Assembly (NCBI GenBank): GCA_934591845.1
Contig: CAKTPO010000002.1
Span: 62,001-126,000, forward strand
Reading direction: 5' to 3'
Length of the DNA: 64,000 bases
Source: an uncultured Oscillospiraceae bacterium
Lineage (GTDB): Bacteria > Bacillota > Clostridia > Oscillospirales > Oscillospiraceae
The translations under genes were made by a program, and so were the position numbers. Shown piece by piece: positions 1-10,283 of this stretch. A model generated the notes under the pieces. It was not told the origin of the DNA. It did not search any database and saw nothing but the letters and a program-made list of their open reading frames with translations. Position 1 is the stretch's first letter. Every line of letters starts with the position of its first letter.

Positions 1-863
1 AACAAATCTTTCATCAGACCCAGGTTGGCACCCACCTCCTGGCCCAGACCGGGAGCGGAGAGCCGGTAAGCGCAGCGGGACACGCACTGTTCCGTGCCGC
101 AGATGTAGCCGCCAATGGGGGCCAGACCGCCGCCGGGGTTTTTGATTAGGGAGCCGACCACCATGTCCGCCCCCACGTCCGAGGGTTCCATGGTCTCCAC
201 AAATTCGCCGTAGCAGTTGTCCACCATCACGGTCACATCGGGCTTGCACGCTTTACAGAATGCAATGAGCTTGCCGATTTGCGCCACAGAAAAACTGGGC
301 CGGGTGGCGTAGCCCTTGGAACGCTGAATGGTGATCAGCTTGGTTTTTTCGTTGATGGCTTTTTTGATGCTATCGTAATCAAAGTCCCCATCGGGAAGCA
401 GATCCACCTGCCGGTAGTGAACGCCATACTCCGCCAGAGAGCAGGGACTTTCCCGGATGCCGATGACCTCCTGCAAGGTGTCATAGGGCATCCCCACGGG
501 AGAAAGCAGTTCGTCACCGGGCAGTAGATTGGCACTGAGGGCAACGGTCAGGGCATGGGTGCCGCAGGTGATCTGGGGCCGCACCAGGGCGGCTTCCGTG
601 TGGAACACGTCGGCATAGACCTTTTCCAGGGTATCCCGGCCCAGGTCATCGTAGCCGTAGCCGGTGGTGGTGGTAAAACAGGCGGCGGAAACCCGGTTTT
701 TCTGCATGGCAGACAGAACCTTGGCCTGATTGTACTCGGCCACGGCATCAATGGCGGCAAAACGCTCACGCAGCCGCTCCAAAGCCTTTTCACCGTAGGC
801 ATAGACTCCGGGAGAAACGCCCATTTCCATATACATATTTACAAGTTCTTCCAAAAAATTCAC
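1..863 (-). CDS. Methionine gamma-lyase family PLP enzyme (YnbB / 'aluminium resistance protein'), partial
   Basis: The reading frame is open from the left edge of the window, so the C-terminal end is missing; about 287 N-terminal residues are visible. The protein matches the cystathionine/methionine gamma-lyase-like family usually annotated as YnbB. It shows a GTHAL stretch in the cofactor-binding part, a conserved DNCYGEF segment (the Asp that contacts the pyridine nitrogen of PLP), and GSLIKNPGG, where the Lys should form the Schiff base. The start is taken as GTG at 863, preceded by AGAAGAAAGC; ATG at 836, preceded by GGAAG, is an in-frame alternative. The substrate of this subfamily is not established, so the role is inferred only as a PLP-dependent C-S lyase or related enzyme. 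Confidence 0.85.
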   Translation of the reverse strand, partial: MNFLEELVNMYMEMGVSPGVYAYGEKALERLRERFAAIDAVAEYNQAKVLSAMQKNRVSAACFTTTTGYGYDDLGRDTLEKVYADVFHTEAALVRPQITCGTHALTVALSANLLPGDELLSPVGMPYDTLQEVIGIRESPCSLAEYGVHYRQVDLLPDGDFDYDSIKKAINEKTKLITIQRSKGYATRPSFSVAQIGKLIAFCKACKPDVTVMVDNCYGEFVETMEPSDVGADMVVGSLIKNPGGGLAPIGGYICGTEQCVSRCAYRLSAPGLGQEVGANLGLMKDL

Positions 864-934
864 GCTTTCTTCTGATTTTTTTACACTTTGAGCATTATAT
901 GAAAAATACCCCGAAAAGTCAAGGGATTTCCCAT

Positions 935-970
935 AAAAAGACCCCGCAGAAGATTTTCTGCGGGGAAAAG
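935..970 (-). terminator. Rho-independent terminator of the zinc peptidase gene
   Basis: On the minus strand a stem CCCCGCAGA / TCTGCGGGG is followed by TCTTTTTAT, two bases after the stop codon of the peptidase gene. It separates that gene from the downstream PLP enzyme. Confidence 0.85.
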
Positions 971-971
971 C

Positions 972-1694
972 TCAGTCGTTTCTTCGGTTTCCGCGGTTGC
1001 CGAAAAGGATGATCAGCCGCAGCAGCTGGGCAAGGGCCGTGGCGGTGGCGGCCACATAGGTCAGTGCCGCCGCCCGCAGGGTCTTTCGTGCGCCCTGCTG
1101 CTCGTCCTCGGTCAGAAGCCCGGTCTGGGAAATGGCCACCATGGCCCGGTGGCTGGCGTCAAATTCCACGGGAAGGGTCACCAGCTGGAATACCAAAGAC
1201 AGGCCAAAACAGGCAATGCCCAGATACACCAGGGCGTAGGAAAGCTCCCCCAGGGAGGAGAACAGCAGTCCCGCCAGAATCAGGGGCATGGCCAGCTTGG
1301 AGCCTAAGTTGGTGGCGGGGATCACCGCCGCCCGCACCCGCATGGGGGCGTAATCCTGGGCGTACTGAACGGCGTGTCCTGCCTCGTGACAGGCAACGCC
1401 AATGGCCGCGGTGGAGGTGCTGCCGTAGACGTCATCGGACAGCCGGATTACATTGGTCCGGGGGTCAAAGTGGTCCGTCAGACTGCCGCTGATGCGCTCC
1501 ACCCGAACGCCGGTAACGCCGTTGGCAGAAAGAACCTGGGCGGCAGCCTGGGCACCGGTCAGCCCTCTGCGGGAGAACTGTTTGGAATAACGCTTAAAAG
1601 TGCTGTTGACATTGGCACTGGCCCAGAGGGACAGAATCACGCAGGGCAGTACCAGAACCACATAGGTCCAGTCAAAACCGTAATAATAGGGCAT
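972..1694 (-). CDS. Membrane zinc metallopeptidase, YugP/Zn_peptidase_2 family
   Basis: 240 aa, the usual length for the family (about 225-240). An N-terminal membrane segment (residues about 8-26) is followed by a soluble part with the zinc motif HEAGH in ACHEAGHAVQYAQ, then three hydrophobic stretches (about 130-190 and 210-230). The two His of HEAGH bind zinc and the Glu is the catalytic base. The start at 1694 has AGGAGTGG upstream. It stands alone between a terminator and the divergent permease gene. The physiological substrate is unknown; a role in membrane protein quality control is only inferred. Confidence 0.88.
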   Translation of the reverse strand: MPYYYGFDWTYVVLVLPCVILSLWASANVNSTFKRYSKQFSRRGLTGAQAAAQVLSANGVTGVRVERISGSLTDHFDPRTNVIRLSDDVYGSTSTAAIGVACHEAGHAVQYAQDYAPMRVRAAVIPATNLGSKLAMPLILAGLLFSSLGELSYALVYLGIACFGLSLVFQLVTLPVEFDASHRAMVAISQTGLLTEDEQQGARKTLRAAALTYVAATATALAQLLRLIILFGNRGNRRND

Positions 1695-1850
1695 AAAACC
1701 ACTCCTTGCATTCTTTGTGGCATCATTTTACTCTAAAACGCGGGAAAAGGCAAGGCTTCCCGGGGCAGAAGAAAAGAAGAAATTGTAAACATTCTGCTCT
1801 GAGGCTGCTACAATAATTCATATTTTGTTCATTTATTACAGGGGCGGTAC

Positions 1851-1965
1851 TGGTATACTGAGAGGGATGGAACAAAGGGAACCTCTGAGAAAGCGGCCCG
1901 CAGCTTTTGCAGCGGGTCTGCCCGTGAATGCAGAACGTCCCAAACAGAAATGAGTTGATGTAAAG
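1851..1965 (+). promoter_or_regulatory. Possible extended -10 promoter and structured leader before the AI-2E-type permease
   Basis: TGGTATACT at 1851-1859 is an extended -10 box with no convincing -35. The roughly 100-nt leader that follows holds a hairpin (CCCGC / GCGGG around 1908-1930) flanked by GGGATG and CGTCCC. It also contains a 28-codon open frame (1867-1953) that stops just before the permease start. No known riboswitch consensus was recognised. Confidence 0.3.
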
Positions 1966-3180
1966 TTGAAAGACCCCAGCAAGGAAAAATATTTTTACTC
2001 CATGATCGCAGGATTTGGAGCCATCAGCCTCAGTGTGCTGCTGTTCTTCTTCCTGTACAGGCTCCAGGGCATCGGTGCGGTGCTGTCCAACCTCAGCACC
2101 ATCTTGGCCCCCTTTATTTACGGCGGTGTTATCGCCTATCTGCTCCGGCCCATGTGCAACGCCCTGGAAGCTTTCTTCCAGCTCCGGCTGCCCAAGAACA
2201 TGCGCCGGTTCGCCAATGCCTTTGCGGTGGCTTTTTCTCTGCTGGTGGGCATTCTGGTGGTCTATGCCCTGATCACCATGGTGGTACCCCAGCTGCTGCA
2301 GAGCATTGAGATGCTGTGGAATGCCCTGCCCGGAAAGGCGGATCAGCTGCTCAGTTGGGCCACGGCCACCTTTGGCGAAGACGAGCGGTTGGTGCAGTTC
2401 TATAGGGACAACTATGAAAATTACTTTGCGGACATTGAAAAATGGGTTCAGTCCAAAGTCATGCCCCAGATAACCAGCCTGGTCACCAACCTGGGTACCA
2501 GCGTTTGGCGGGTTATGACATTCCTGTATAACGTTCTGATCGGTCTCATTGTGGCTATTTATGTCCTCCATGGCCGGAAGCGTTTCGGCAAGCAAGCCAG
2601 GCTCTTGGTTCGCGGTATGTTTCCGGACCGCTGGGCGGAGCTGATTTTGCAGGAGGTCGCCTTTATTGACCGGATGTTTGCCGGATTTATTGACGGTAAA
2701 ATCATGGACTCGGCCATTATCGGTGTGCTGTGCTATATCGGCTGTACCATTTTGCGCATCCCCAACACCTTGCTTGTCTCGGTGCTGGTGGGCGTTACCA
2801 ATATTATCCCTTTCTTTGGCCCGGTGATCGGCGCAGTGCCTGCAACACTGCTGATTCTCATTGAAAGCCCCATCAAGGCTTTGTGGTTTGTGATTTGGAT
2901 ATTGGTGCTGCAGCAGCTGGACGGCAACGTCATCGGACCTAAGATTCTGGGCAACCGTACCGGCCTTTCCGGCTTCTGGGTCATGTTTGCCATTATCCTC
3001 TTTGGCGGACTCTGGGGCGTTGTGGGCATGGTCATCTGCGTCCCCCTCTTTGCGGTGATTTATGATTTGATCCGCCGCCTGGTTCGCCGGGGACTGCGGA
3101 AAAGAAACCACACGGAGCTATGGGACGATTATCGCGCCCAGTTCCCCGATTCCGGGGCAGACAGCTCCAAATCCTCCTGA
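1966..3180 (+). CDS. AI-2E family transporter (PF01594-type permease)
   Basis: 404 aa with the family's pattern: two N-terminal membrane segments (residues about 12-32 and 40-60), a third near 85-105, a soluble loop, and a C-terminal block of four to five helices containing LRIPNTLLVSVLVGVTNIIP and the conserved FFGPVIGAVPA region. Members export small molecules; some were named for autoinducer-2 and others act as Na+/H+ antiporters, so the substrate is not predictable. The start TTG at 1966 gives the expected short charged N-terminus. ATG at 2002 is possible but would cut into the first helix. It is followed 17 bases later by nrdG. Confidence 0.85.
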   Translation: MKDPSKEKYFYSMIAGFGAISLSVLLFFFLYRLQGIGAVLSNLSTILAPFIYGGVIAYLLRPMCNALEAFFQLRLPKNMRRFANAFAVAFSLLVGILVVYALITMVVPQLLQSIEMLWNALPGKADQLLSWATATFGEDERLVQFYRDNYENYFADIEKWVQSKVMPQITSLVTNLGTSVWRVMTFLYNVLIGLIVAIYVLHGRKRFGKQARLLVRGMFPDRWAELILQEVAFIDRMFAGFIDGKIMDSAIIGVLCYIGCTILRIPNTLLVSVLVGVTNIIPFFGPVIGAVPATLLILIESPIKALWFVIWILVLQQLDGNVIGPKILGNRTGLSGFWVMFAIILFGGLWGVVGMVICVPLFAVIYDLIRRLVRRGLRKRNHTELWDDYRAQFPDSGADSSKSS

Positions 3181-3197
3181 AAAGAAGGTTTTGACTT

Positions 3198-3755
3198 ATG
3201 AACTATGCGGTTATTAAAAACTGTGACATTGCCAATGGGCCTGGTGTGCGGGTGAGCCTGTTTGTCTCCGGCTGCACCCACCACTGCAAGGGCTGCTTTA
3301 ATGAAGTGGCCTGGGATTTCCAGTATGGTGACCCTTTTACGGCTGAAACCCTCCAAAGCATTTTGGATATGATGAAGCCTGACTTCATCCAGGGCCTGAC
3401 CCTTTTGGGCGGTGAACCCTTTGAGCCGCAGAACCAGGGGCCGTTGGCAGAATTGGTAGAGGCGGTCCGGGAAACCTATCCCGAAAAAAGCATCTGGGCG
3501 TTCTCCGGTTACACCTATGAAAAAATCACCTCCCACACCTTGGGAGACTGGGACACCACCGAACGCTTTTTGAAAAACATCGATGTGCTGGTGGACGGGC
3601 CTTTTGTAGAGGAGCAAAAAAATCTCTCTCTGCGGTTCCGTGGCTCCGAGAATCAAAGACTCATTGATGTTCCTGCCAGCCGTCAGGCGGGACAGGTCAT
3701 GCTGTGGCAGGATTGGCAGACCCAGGGAAAGGGCATGAAAGAATGGAAAAAGTAG
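3198..3755 (+). CDS. nrdG: Anaerobic ribonucleotide reductase activating protein
   Basis: 185-aa radical SAM enzyme. The cluster motif appears as CTHHCKGCFN (C-x3-C-x2-C), followed by the LLGGEPF motif typical of SAM binding. NrdG uses a 4Fe-4S cluster and S-adenosylmethionine to put the glycyl radical on NrdD, allowing dNTP synthesis without oxygen. NrdD itself is not in this window. The gene overlaps the start of dut by 13 bases, so two steps of deoxynucleotide metabolism are translationally coupled. Confidence 0.93.
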   Translation: MNYAVIKNCDIANGPGVRVSLFVSGCTHHCKGCFNEVAWDFQYGDPFTAETLQSILDMMKPDFIQGLTLLGGEPFEPQNQGPLAELVEAVRETYPEKSIWAFSGYTYEKITSHTLGDWDTTERFLKNIDVLVDGPFVEEQKNLSLRFRGSENQRLIDVPASRQAGQVMLWQDWQTQGKGMKEWKK

Positions 3756-4180
3756 CGGTAAAAAAATTGCGCCCCGGGGCAAAAATGCCCACTTTCGGCT
3801 CCCGGGAAGCGGCAGGGGCAGACCTGTACGCCTGTCTGGAGGAGCCTGTGACCATTGAGCCGGGGAAAACGGTGTTTCTCCCCACGGGCCTTTCCATGGC
3901 CCTGCCCAAGGGCTATGTGGGTCTAGTGTATGCTCGCAGCGGTCTGGCCTGCAAGCAGGGGTTGGCCCCGGCCAATAAGGTGGGGGTCATCGACAGCGAC
4001 TACCGGGGGGAGTTTATGATCGCCCTCCACAACCACAGCACCGAAGCCAGAGTGGTTGAACACGGTGACCGGATCGCCCAGCTGGTGGTGACCCCGGTGA
4101 TCCAGCCGGATTACTATGAAGCCGACACCCTGGACGACACCCCCCGAGGAACCGGCGGCTTCGGTTCCACTGGAAAATAA
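3743..4180 (+). CDS. dut: Deoxyuridine 5'-triphosphate nucleotidohydrolase
   Basis: 145 aa, standard length for trimeric dUTPase. All five motifs are visible: I in AAGADLYA, II ARSGLA, III GVIDSDYRGE, IV GDRIAQLVV and V RGTGGFGSTG. It hydrolyses dUTP to dUMP and pyrophosphate, keeping uracil out of DNA and feeding thymidylate synthesis. The start is ATG at 3743 (AAAGGG nine bases upstream). An upstream in-frame start at 3704 would add residues lying inside nrdG and not seen in the family. The pairing with nrdG is functionally sensible. Confidence 0.95.
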   Translation: MEKVAVKKLRPGAKMPTFGSREAAGADLYACLEEPVTIEPGKTVFLPTGLSMALPKGYVGLVYARSGLACKQGLAPANKVGVIDSDYRGEFMIALHNHSTEARVVEHGDRIAQLVVTPVIQPDYYEADTLDDTPRGTGGFGSTGK

Positions 4181-4191
4181 AGACTATGAAA

Positions 4192-4220
4192 TATCCCCTC
4201 CCGAAAAACGGGAGGGGATA
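4192..4220. terminator. Hairpin between convergent dut and asnS
   Basis: A perfect 12-bp stem TATCCCCTCCCG / CGGGAGGGGATA with an AAAAA loop sits between the two convergent stop codons. T-rich sequence lies on both sides, so it can serve both strands. Confidence 0.8.
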
Positions 4221-4224
4221 ATTC

Positions 4225-5616
4225 TTACAGTTCGCAGTTGCCCACAGTACGGGGGAAAGGAATGGCGTCACGGATGTTGCTGACACCGGTCAGATACATG
4301 ACGCAGCGTTCAAAGCCCAGGCCGAAGCCGGCGTGGCGGGCGGAGCCGTATTTGCGCAGGTCCAGGTAGAAGTCATAGTCCTCTGCCCGCATACCCAGTT
4401 CTTCAATACGGGCCTTGAGGATGTCGTAATTGTCCTCACGCTGGCTGCCGCCGATGATTTCACCGATGCCGGGAACCAGGCAGTCCATGGCCGCAACGGT
4501 CTTTCCGTCGGGGTTCAGCTTCATATAGAAAGCCTTGATATCCTTGGGGTAGTCGGTGACAAAGACGGGGCGCTTGAAGATCTGCTCGGTCAGGTAGCGT
4601 TCATGCTCGGTCTGCAAGTCGCAGCCCCAGTGAACGGGATACTCAAACTGGTCGTTGTGTTCCTCCAGAATCTTGACGGCATCCGTATAGGTAATGCGGC
4701 CAAATTCGGAGTTTACAACATGGTTCAGCCGGTCCAGCAGACCCTTGTCTACAAAGGAATTGAAGAAGTTCATTTCCTCGGGGGCATGTTCCAGCACATA
4801 GGTAATGATATACTTGATCATGGCCTCGGCCAGTTCCATATTGTCTTCCAGGTCCGCAAAGACGATTTCCGGCTCGATCATCCAGAACTCAGCGGCGTGG
4901 CGGCTGGTGTTGGAGTTCTCTGCCCGGAAAGTGGGTCCGAAGGTATAGATGTTCTTAAAAGCCATGGCGAAGGTCTCGCCGTTGAGCTGACCGGAAACCG
5001 TCAGGTTGGTGGGCTTTCCAAAGAAGTCCTGGCTGAAATCCACCTTGCCGTCCTCAGTCTTGGGTACGTTGTTCAGATCCAGGGTGGTGACCTGGAACAT
5101 TTCACCGGCACCCTCGCAGTCAGACCCGGTGATCAGGGGTGTATGGACGTATACAAAGTCCTGCTCCTGGAAGAACTGGTGGATGGCATAGGCCGCCAGG
5201 CTGCGCACACGGAAGATGGCCTGGAACATATTGGTCCGGGGCCGCAGATGGGGCATGGTCCGCAGGAACTCTACGGTGTGCCGCTTCTTCTGCATGGGGT
5301 AGTCACTGGCAGAGGGACCCTCAATAGTGACCTGGGTGGCCTGGATTTCAAAAGGCTGCTTGGCATCGGGGGTCAGCAGCACTTCGCCCTTGACGACCAG
5401 GGCAGCACCCACATTTACCTTGGAAATCTCATTAAAATTATCCATGGTGTCGTGGTAGACCACCTGGACAGGGGTAAAGAAAGTGCCGTCATTCAGCACG
5501 ATAAAGCCAAACTGCTTGCTGGCCCGAACAGACCGGACCCAGCCGCCTACAGTCACTTCTTTACCGGCATAGGCATCTGTGTTTTTGAACAGCTCTCTGA
5601 CAGAAATCAGATCCAT
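4225..5616 (-). CDS. asnS: Asparaginyl-tRNA synthetase
   Basis: 463 aa, the usual size. An N-terminal OB-fold anticodon-binding domain (residues about 1-110, beginning [20 protein letters not shown]) precedes the class IIb catalytic core. Motif 2 is seen as FRAENS and motif 3 as [15 protein letters not shown] near the C-terminus. The enzyme charges tRNA-Asn directly with asparagine. The start at 5616 follows AGAGAGGG; the open frame continues 42 codons upstream, but that extension has no family similarity and contains the promoter. Confidence 0.95.
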   Translation of the reverse strand: MDLISVRELFKNTDAYAGKEVTVGGWVRSVRASKQFGFIVLNDGTFFTPVQVVYHDTMDNFNEISKVNVGAALVVKGEVLLTPDAKQPFEIQATQVTIEGPSASDYPMQKKRHTVEFLRTMPHLRPRTNMFQAIFRVRSLAAYAIHQFFQEQDFVYVHTPLITGSDCEGAGEMFQVTTLDLNNVPKTEDGKVDFSQDFFGKPTNLTVSGQLNGETFAMAFKNIYTFGPTFRAENSNTSRHAAEFWMIEPEIVFADLEDNMELAEAMIKYIITYVLEHAPEEMNFFNSFVDKGLLDRLNHVVNSEFGRITYTDAVKILEEHNDQFEYPVHWGCDLQTEHERYLTEQIFKRPVFVTDYPKDIKAFYMKLNPDGKTVAAMDCLVPGIGEIIGGSQREDNYDILKARIEELGMRAEDYDFYLDLRKYGSARHAGFGLGFERCVMYLTGVSNIRDAIPFPRTVGNCEL

Positions 5617-5654
5617 AGGAATAAAACCCTCTCTCTCGCTGAAAATATAGGCTA

Positions 5655-5683
5655 AGTATACGCTAAATCGGCGGAATTTACAA
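5655..5683 (-). promoter_or_regulatory. Sigma-A promoter of asnS
   Basis: Minus-strand TTGTAA, 17-base spacer, TATACT, 39 bases before the asnS start codon. It lies back to back with the ECF-type promoter of the sigma factor gene. Confidence 0.65.
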
Positions 5684-5733
5684 GAGCAAAAGGAAAAATT
5701 TATTGAAATTTCCAAAAAAATATGGGATGATGG

Positions 5734-5759
5734 TGTAACCAACGGTTGTAAAAAACGTC
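5734..5759 (+). promoter_or_regulatory. ECF-sigma-type promoter (TGTAAC-N16-CGTC)
   Basis: TGTAAC at 5734-5739 and CGTC at 5756-5759 are separated by exactly 16 bases, matching the AAC / CGT pattern recognised by Bacillus SigW, SigX and SigM-type ECF factors. It lies 53 bases before an ECF sigma gene, so it is probably the autoregulatory promoter. Confidence 0.65.
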
Positions 5760-5812
5760 TTGATAGGTGTAAGGCCCTTACAGCAATAGAAAATCAATCA
5801 GGAGGTGCGGGA

Positions 5813-6370
5813 ATGGAAGACAGTCAGATCATCAATCTGTTCTTCTCCCGAACGGAGGAAGCAATTCGGCAGGTCCATGAAAAATACGGGAACTTCTGCT
5901 ACAAAATTGCCTGGAATATTCTGGAAAACCGGGAGGATTCCGAAGAAAGTGTCAATGATACATATTTAAGTGCCTGGCGGAGCATCCCTCCCACAAGGCC
6001 CAAAAGACTGGCTGCCTACCTGGCAAAGCTTACACGGCACCATGCTCTGGACTGCTGGCGCAAAAGAAACACCGAAAAACGGGGCAGCGGGGAAACGGCC
6101 CTGGCCTTGGAGGAACTGGAAGATTGCCTTTCCGGCGGTGACACCACCCAGGCAGCACTTATGGGCAAGCAGCTGCAAGAGGCCCTGGACCGGTTTTTGG
6201 AGGGCCTTCCTAAAAGCGAGCGGATGATTTTTGTATCCCGGTATTGGTATCTCTACTCCGTAAAGGAAATTGCCCAGCGTACCGGGGCTTCCGAGAGCAG
6301 GGTCAAGACCCAGCTGTTTCGCACTCGCAACCGATTGAGATTCTTTCTGCAAAAGGAGGAGCTATTTTGA
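5813..6370 (+). CDS. ECF-type RNA polymerase sigma factor
   Basis: 185 aa with only sigma regions 2 and 4. Region 2 (about 20-85) contains the ENREDSEESVNDTYLSAW stretch and the following RLAAYLAKLTRHHALD segment. Region 4 (about 125-180) is a helix-turn-helix, VKEIAQRTGASESRVKTQL. Start ATG follows CAGGAGG. It directs polymerase to promoters of the AAC/CGT type, one of which is found upstream. The stop overlaps the TTG start of the next gene (TTGA), coupling it to its putative anti-sigma factor. The regulon and inducing stress are not evident. Confidence 0.92.
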   Translation: MEDSQIINLFFSRTEEAIRQVHEKYGNFCYKIAWNILENREDSEESVNDTYLSAWRSIPPTRPKRLAAYLAKLTRHHALDCWRKRNTEKRGSGETALALEELEDCLSGGDTTQAALMGKQLQEALDRFLEGLPKSERMIFVSRYWYLYSVKEIAQRTGASESRVKTQLFRTRNRLRFFLQKEELF

Positions 6371-7392
6371 GATCCTTTGACTTTTTAAGCCAATTTGGCA
6401 ATATTTCTGACGAGTACATCTTGGAGGTACAAAATATGGGAAAATTTGAAACGGCGAAGCCCAAGGGAAAACGCTTTGGAAAAATGCTGCTGGTAGCTGC
6501 CCTGGTAATTTCTATTCTGGGCGTGACGGCCTATGCGGCGGGGTGCTATCTGGGCATTTGGGACATGACCAGGGGACACTATAATGAACTGCCCCAGACG
6601 GCAACGGAATATATCGAGACCCAAACTGTTCAGGAAACAAGACAGGATTGGAGCTGTTCTGTGGTAGAGACCCTGTTTGACAAAGGCTACTTTATGGTCA
6701 CGGTGGGGGTTTCCGGCGGCGATAACTACATCCTGATGCCGGACTATGTAGAACCGGACCAGTCCGTCAGCGAGATCGGCCTGTCAGGCTCCCAGACCAT
6801 TCAGGAGTATGCCGACAGCAAGGGGAAAAAAATTCTGCGGATCATGGCGGATATTGCCAACCGGGAGGAACTGGGTGTGGCGGTTGCCGATGTGCTGATT
6901 AAGAACCAGTCTGACAGCGAGGCCACCATTCTGGTTTCCGGACAGAGGGATCCCAACGTGACCGTGACGGAAGCTGCCTGCCGTGTGATCGCCTGGGAGC
7001 ATGGCACCGGTGAAGAAAACATTCAGCGGGTGGAGCTGAAATTCCCGGTGACTGAGGCCCCGGAGGGGGAGAGCAAGGTCCTCTACGCCCAGGACCCCAA
7101 CGCAGTAGCGGGAATGATCGTCCGCAGCATTACGGTGAACGAAACCGCCACCGGCACCATGCTGGAATTCGACGATGAAATCACGGATGAGACCATCTTC
7201 TCCTCCTTAAAAAAGGCAGAAGCCCGGGAAGTGACCTGGAAAGAAGGCGGCGGCTGGGTCGATAACGGGCAGGGCAAACTCCACAGCATGCCCTGGCGTG
7301 TAGAGGGTACCGTAGGCGACACCCTGACTGTGGATTACTACAATTGGGACGATGAAGTCATCGGAACCCTGGTATTTAAATTGCCATCATAA
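6367..7392 (+). CDS. Putative membrane anti-sigma factor partner of the ECF sigma factor
   Basis: 341 aa. The start is TTG at 6367 with AAAGGAGGAGC just upstream, overlapping the sigma stop by four bases. The N-terminus (MRSFDFLSQFGNISDEYI) resembles the short cytoplasmic sigma-binding segment of anti-sigma factors that pair with Firmicute ECF sigmas. One transmembrane helix follows (about 40-60). The remaining roughly 280 residues form an external domain rich in beta strands, similar in layout to the DUF4179-type anti-sigma family. Most likely it holds the sigma factor at the membrane until an envelope signal arrives. No protease site or ligand could be deduced. Confidence 0.75.
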   Translation: MRSFDFLSQFGNISDEYILEVQNMGKFETAKPKGKRFGKMLLVAALVISILGVTAYAAGCYLGIWDMTRGHYNELPQTATEYIETQTVQETRQDWSCSVVETLFDKGYFMVTVGVSGGDNYILMPDYVEPDQSVSEIGLSGSQTIQEYADSKGKKILRIMADIANREELGVAVADVLIKNQSDSEATILVSGQRDPNVTVTEAACRVIAWEHGTGEENIQRVELKFPVTEAPEGESKVLYAQDPNAVAGMIVRSITVNETATGTMLEFDDEITDETIFSSLKKAEAREVTWKEGGGWVDNGQGKLHSMPWRVEGTVGDTLTVDYYNWDDEVIGTLVFKLPS

Positions 7393-7400
7393 AAACCCAA

Positions 7401-7438
7401 GGGGCCGGCTTCGCAAAAGGAGCCGGCCCCATAAAACA
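7401..7438. terminator. Strong hairpin between the anti-sigma gene and the GNAT gene
   Basis: A ten-base stem GGGGCCGGCT / AGCCGGCCCC lies between convergent genes. The T-run (TTGGGTTTTTATG) is on the minus-strand side, so it best terminates the GNAT gene. It may also stop the anti-sigma transcript. Confidence 0.7.
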
Positions 7439-7466
7439 TATCAGAATGTGGCGCTGCACCACACGG

Positions 7467-7997
7467 TCAAAGGCCGGCTGAAAGATCGATCCAGTAGCGC
7501 TCTAAATAAATCTGGCGCTCCGGTTCAAATACCACCGATTCATATACGCCACCGTTATTGAGAATCACGCCCCGGCTTCCGGCATTTCCCTGGACACAGA
7601 CGATGAGAACCCGTTCAATGCCCAGCTCCCTGCATTTTGGCAGGACAGACCGGAGCATTTGTGTGGCATACCCCTTTCGGCGTTCACTGGGACATACGGA
7701 GTAACCGATATGACCGCCGTACTTTTCCAAAAATGTATTGAAATGATGTCGTATCTGGATGACACCGATGATTTTTTGGTCAGTTTCTCGGACATAGATA
7801 TACTGTGTCATAGGAACAAGACCGGCAGGCACCGTTTGGGGATTTTGAAGCAGTTGTACCTGATCCAGCCAATCCTGGGTTCGGTCAAATTTCCGCAGCG
7901 AACCGCAGCCGTCCATGGAGCCTTCGTACTCCAAAAACTCCTGCCGGAACTGTTGGATCGCTTGATCATATTCCATAGTAGGTTTTACCAGTTTCAT
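7467..7997 (-). CDS. GNAT family N-acetyltransferase
   Basis: 176 aa. It has the GNAT fold pattern with beta4 (IIGVIQIRH), the acetyl-CoA pyrophosphate loop in CPSERRKGYATQML (R-x-x-G-x-A-type motif A), and a C-terminal motif B with VILNNGGVYES. It transfers an acetyl group from acetyl-CoA to an amine; the substrate is not predictable. Its N-terminus (MEYDQAIQQFRQEFLEY) resembles the subgroup often annotated as predicted acetyltransferase. It is monocistronic, and the ribosome-binding site is weak (GATGG). Confidence 0.85.
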   Translation of the reverse strand: MKLVKPTMEYDQAIQQFRQEFLEYEGSMDGCGSLRKFDRTQDWLDQVQLLQNPQTVPAGLVPMTQYIYVRETDQKIIGVIQIRHHFNTFLEKYGGHIGYSVCPSERRKGYATQMLRSVLPKCRELGIERVLIVCVQGNAGSRGVILNNGGVYESVVFEPERQIYLERYWIDLSAGL

Positions 7998-8070
7998 TTG
8001 GATACACCATCTTTATAAATCAGGGTTTTTGGAACGCATAGGATTGTGGTAGCGCTATACGGGCGGAAAG

Positions 8071-8280
8071 TTACCACTTTCCTTTGACGATTCGACCACC
8101 AATTAATATAGCCGAAAAAACAACAGTGAAAAACAAGCATGTCAACCAAATCGGACTAAATACCCACAACCAAGACCATGAAATATACCCTGTTACCTTT
8201 AACACTGCCAAAATCAGTACCAAAGTAATTATGGGGTCTAAGCCAGAGTGTTTTGAATGTTCTAATTTTTTTTCATACAC
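8071..8280 (-). CDS. Small two-helix membrane protein ('transmembrane Fragile-X-F'-like)
   Basis: 69 aa with a charged N-terminus, two hydrophobic helices (about 14-32 and 42-63) and a basic tail. The segment LKVTGYISWSWLWVFSPIW is the signature seen in small Firmicute proteins carrying that odd database name, often found in mobile or phage-like regions. The start at 8280 has TTGAGGGAG upstream. The surrounding 7.99-8.4 kb is more AT-rich than its neighbours, which could mean later acquisition. Function unknown. Confidence 0.65.
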   Translation of the reverse strand: MYEKKLEHSKHSGLDPIITLVLILAVLKVTGYISWSWLWVFSPIWLTCLFFTVVFSAILIGGRIVKGKW

Positions 8281-8401
8281 ACAACTCCCTCAAAGTCCTG
8301 CATTGTTTATTGGCCCATATTCCTAAAAAACTTCGGCTTCTCATCACCAATAATATAGCACACAAGAACTACCAATGCAATAGAGCGGCAAAATGCTTTT
8401 T

Positions 8402-8441
8402 AAAAAGCAAAAACCGGGGCCTGAATGGATCAGGTCCCGGT
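8402..8441 (-). terminator. Terminator of the ATP synthase operon
   Basis: On the minus strand ACCGGGACCTGA / TCAGGCCCCGGT forms a stem followed by TTTTGCTTTTT, five bases after the atpC stop codon. Confidence 0.88.
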
Positions 8442-8446
8442 GCAGT

Positions 8447-10266
<1,820 letters not shown>

Positions 10267-10283
10267 TTAGGATGGGTAGGGGA

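Noticed and set aside
1723..3111. Minus-strand frame of 462 codons opposite the AI-2E permease
   Set aside because: Shadow of a membrane-protein gene; the hydrophilic, Gln/His-rich composition is the expected complement of hydrophobic codons.
7998..8446. AT-rich stretch as a remnant of a mobile element
   Set aside because: It contains only one small membrane protein gene and a terminator; no transposase, inverted ends or target-site duplication were seen.
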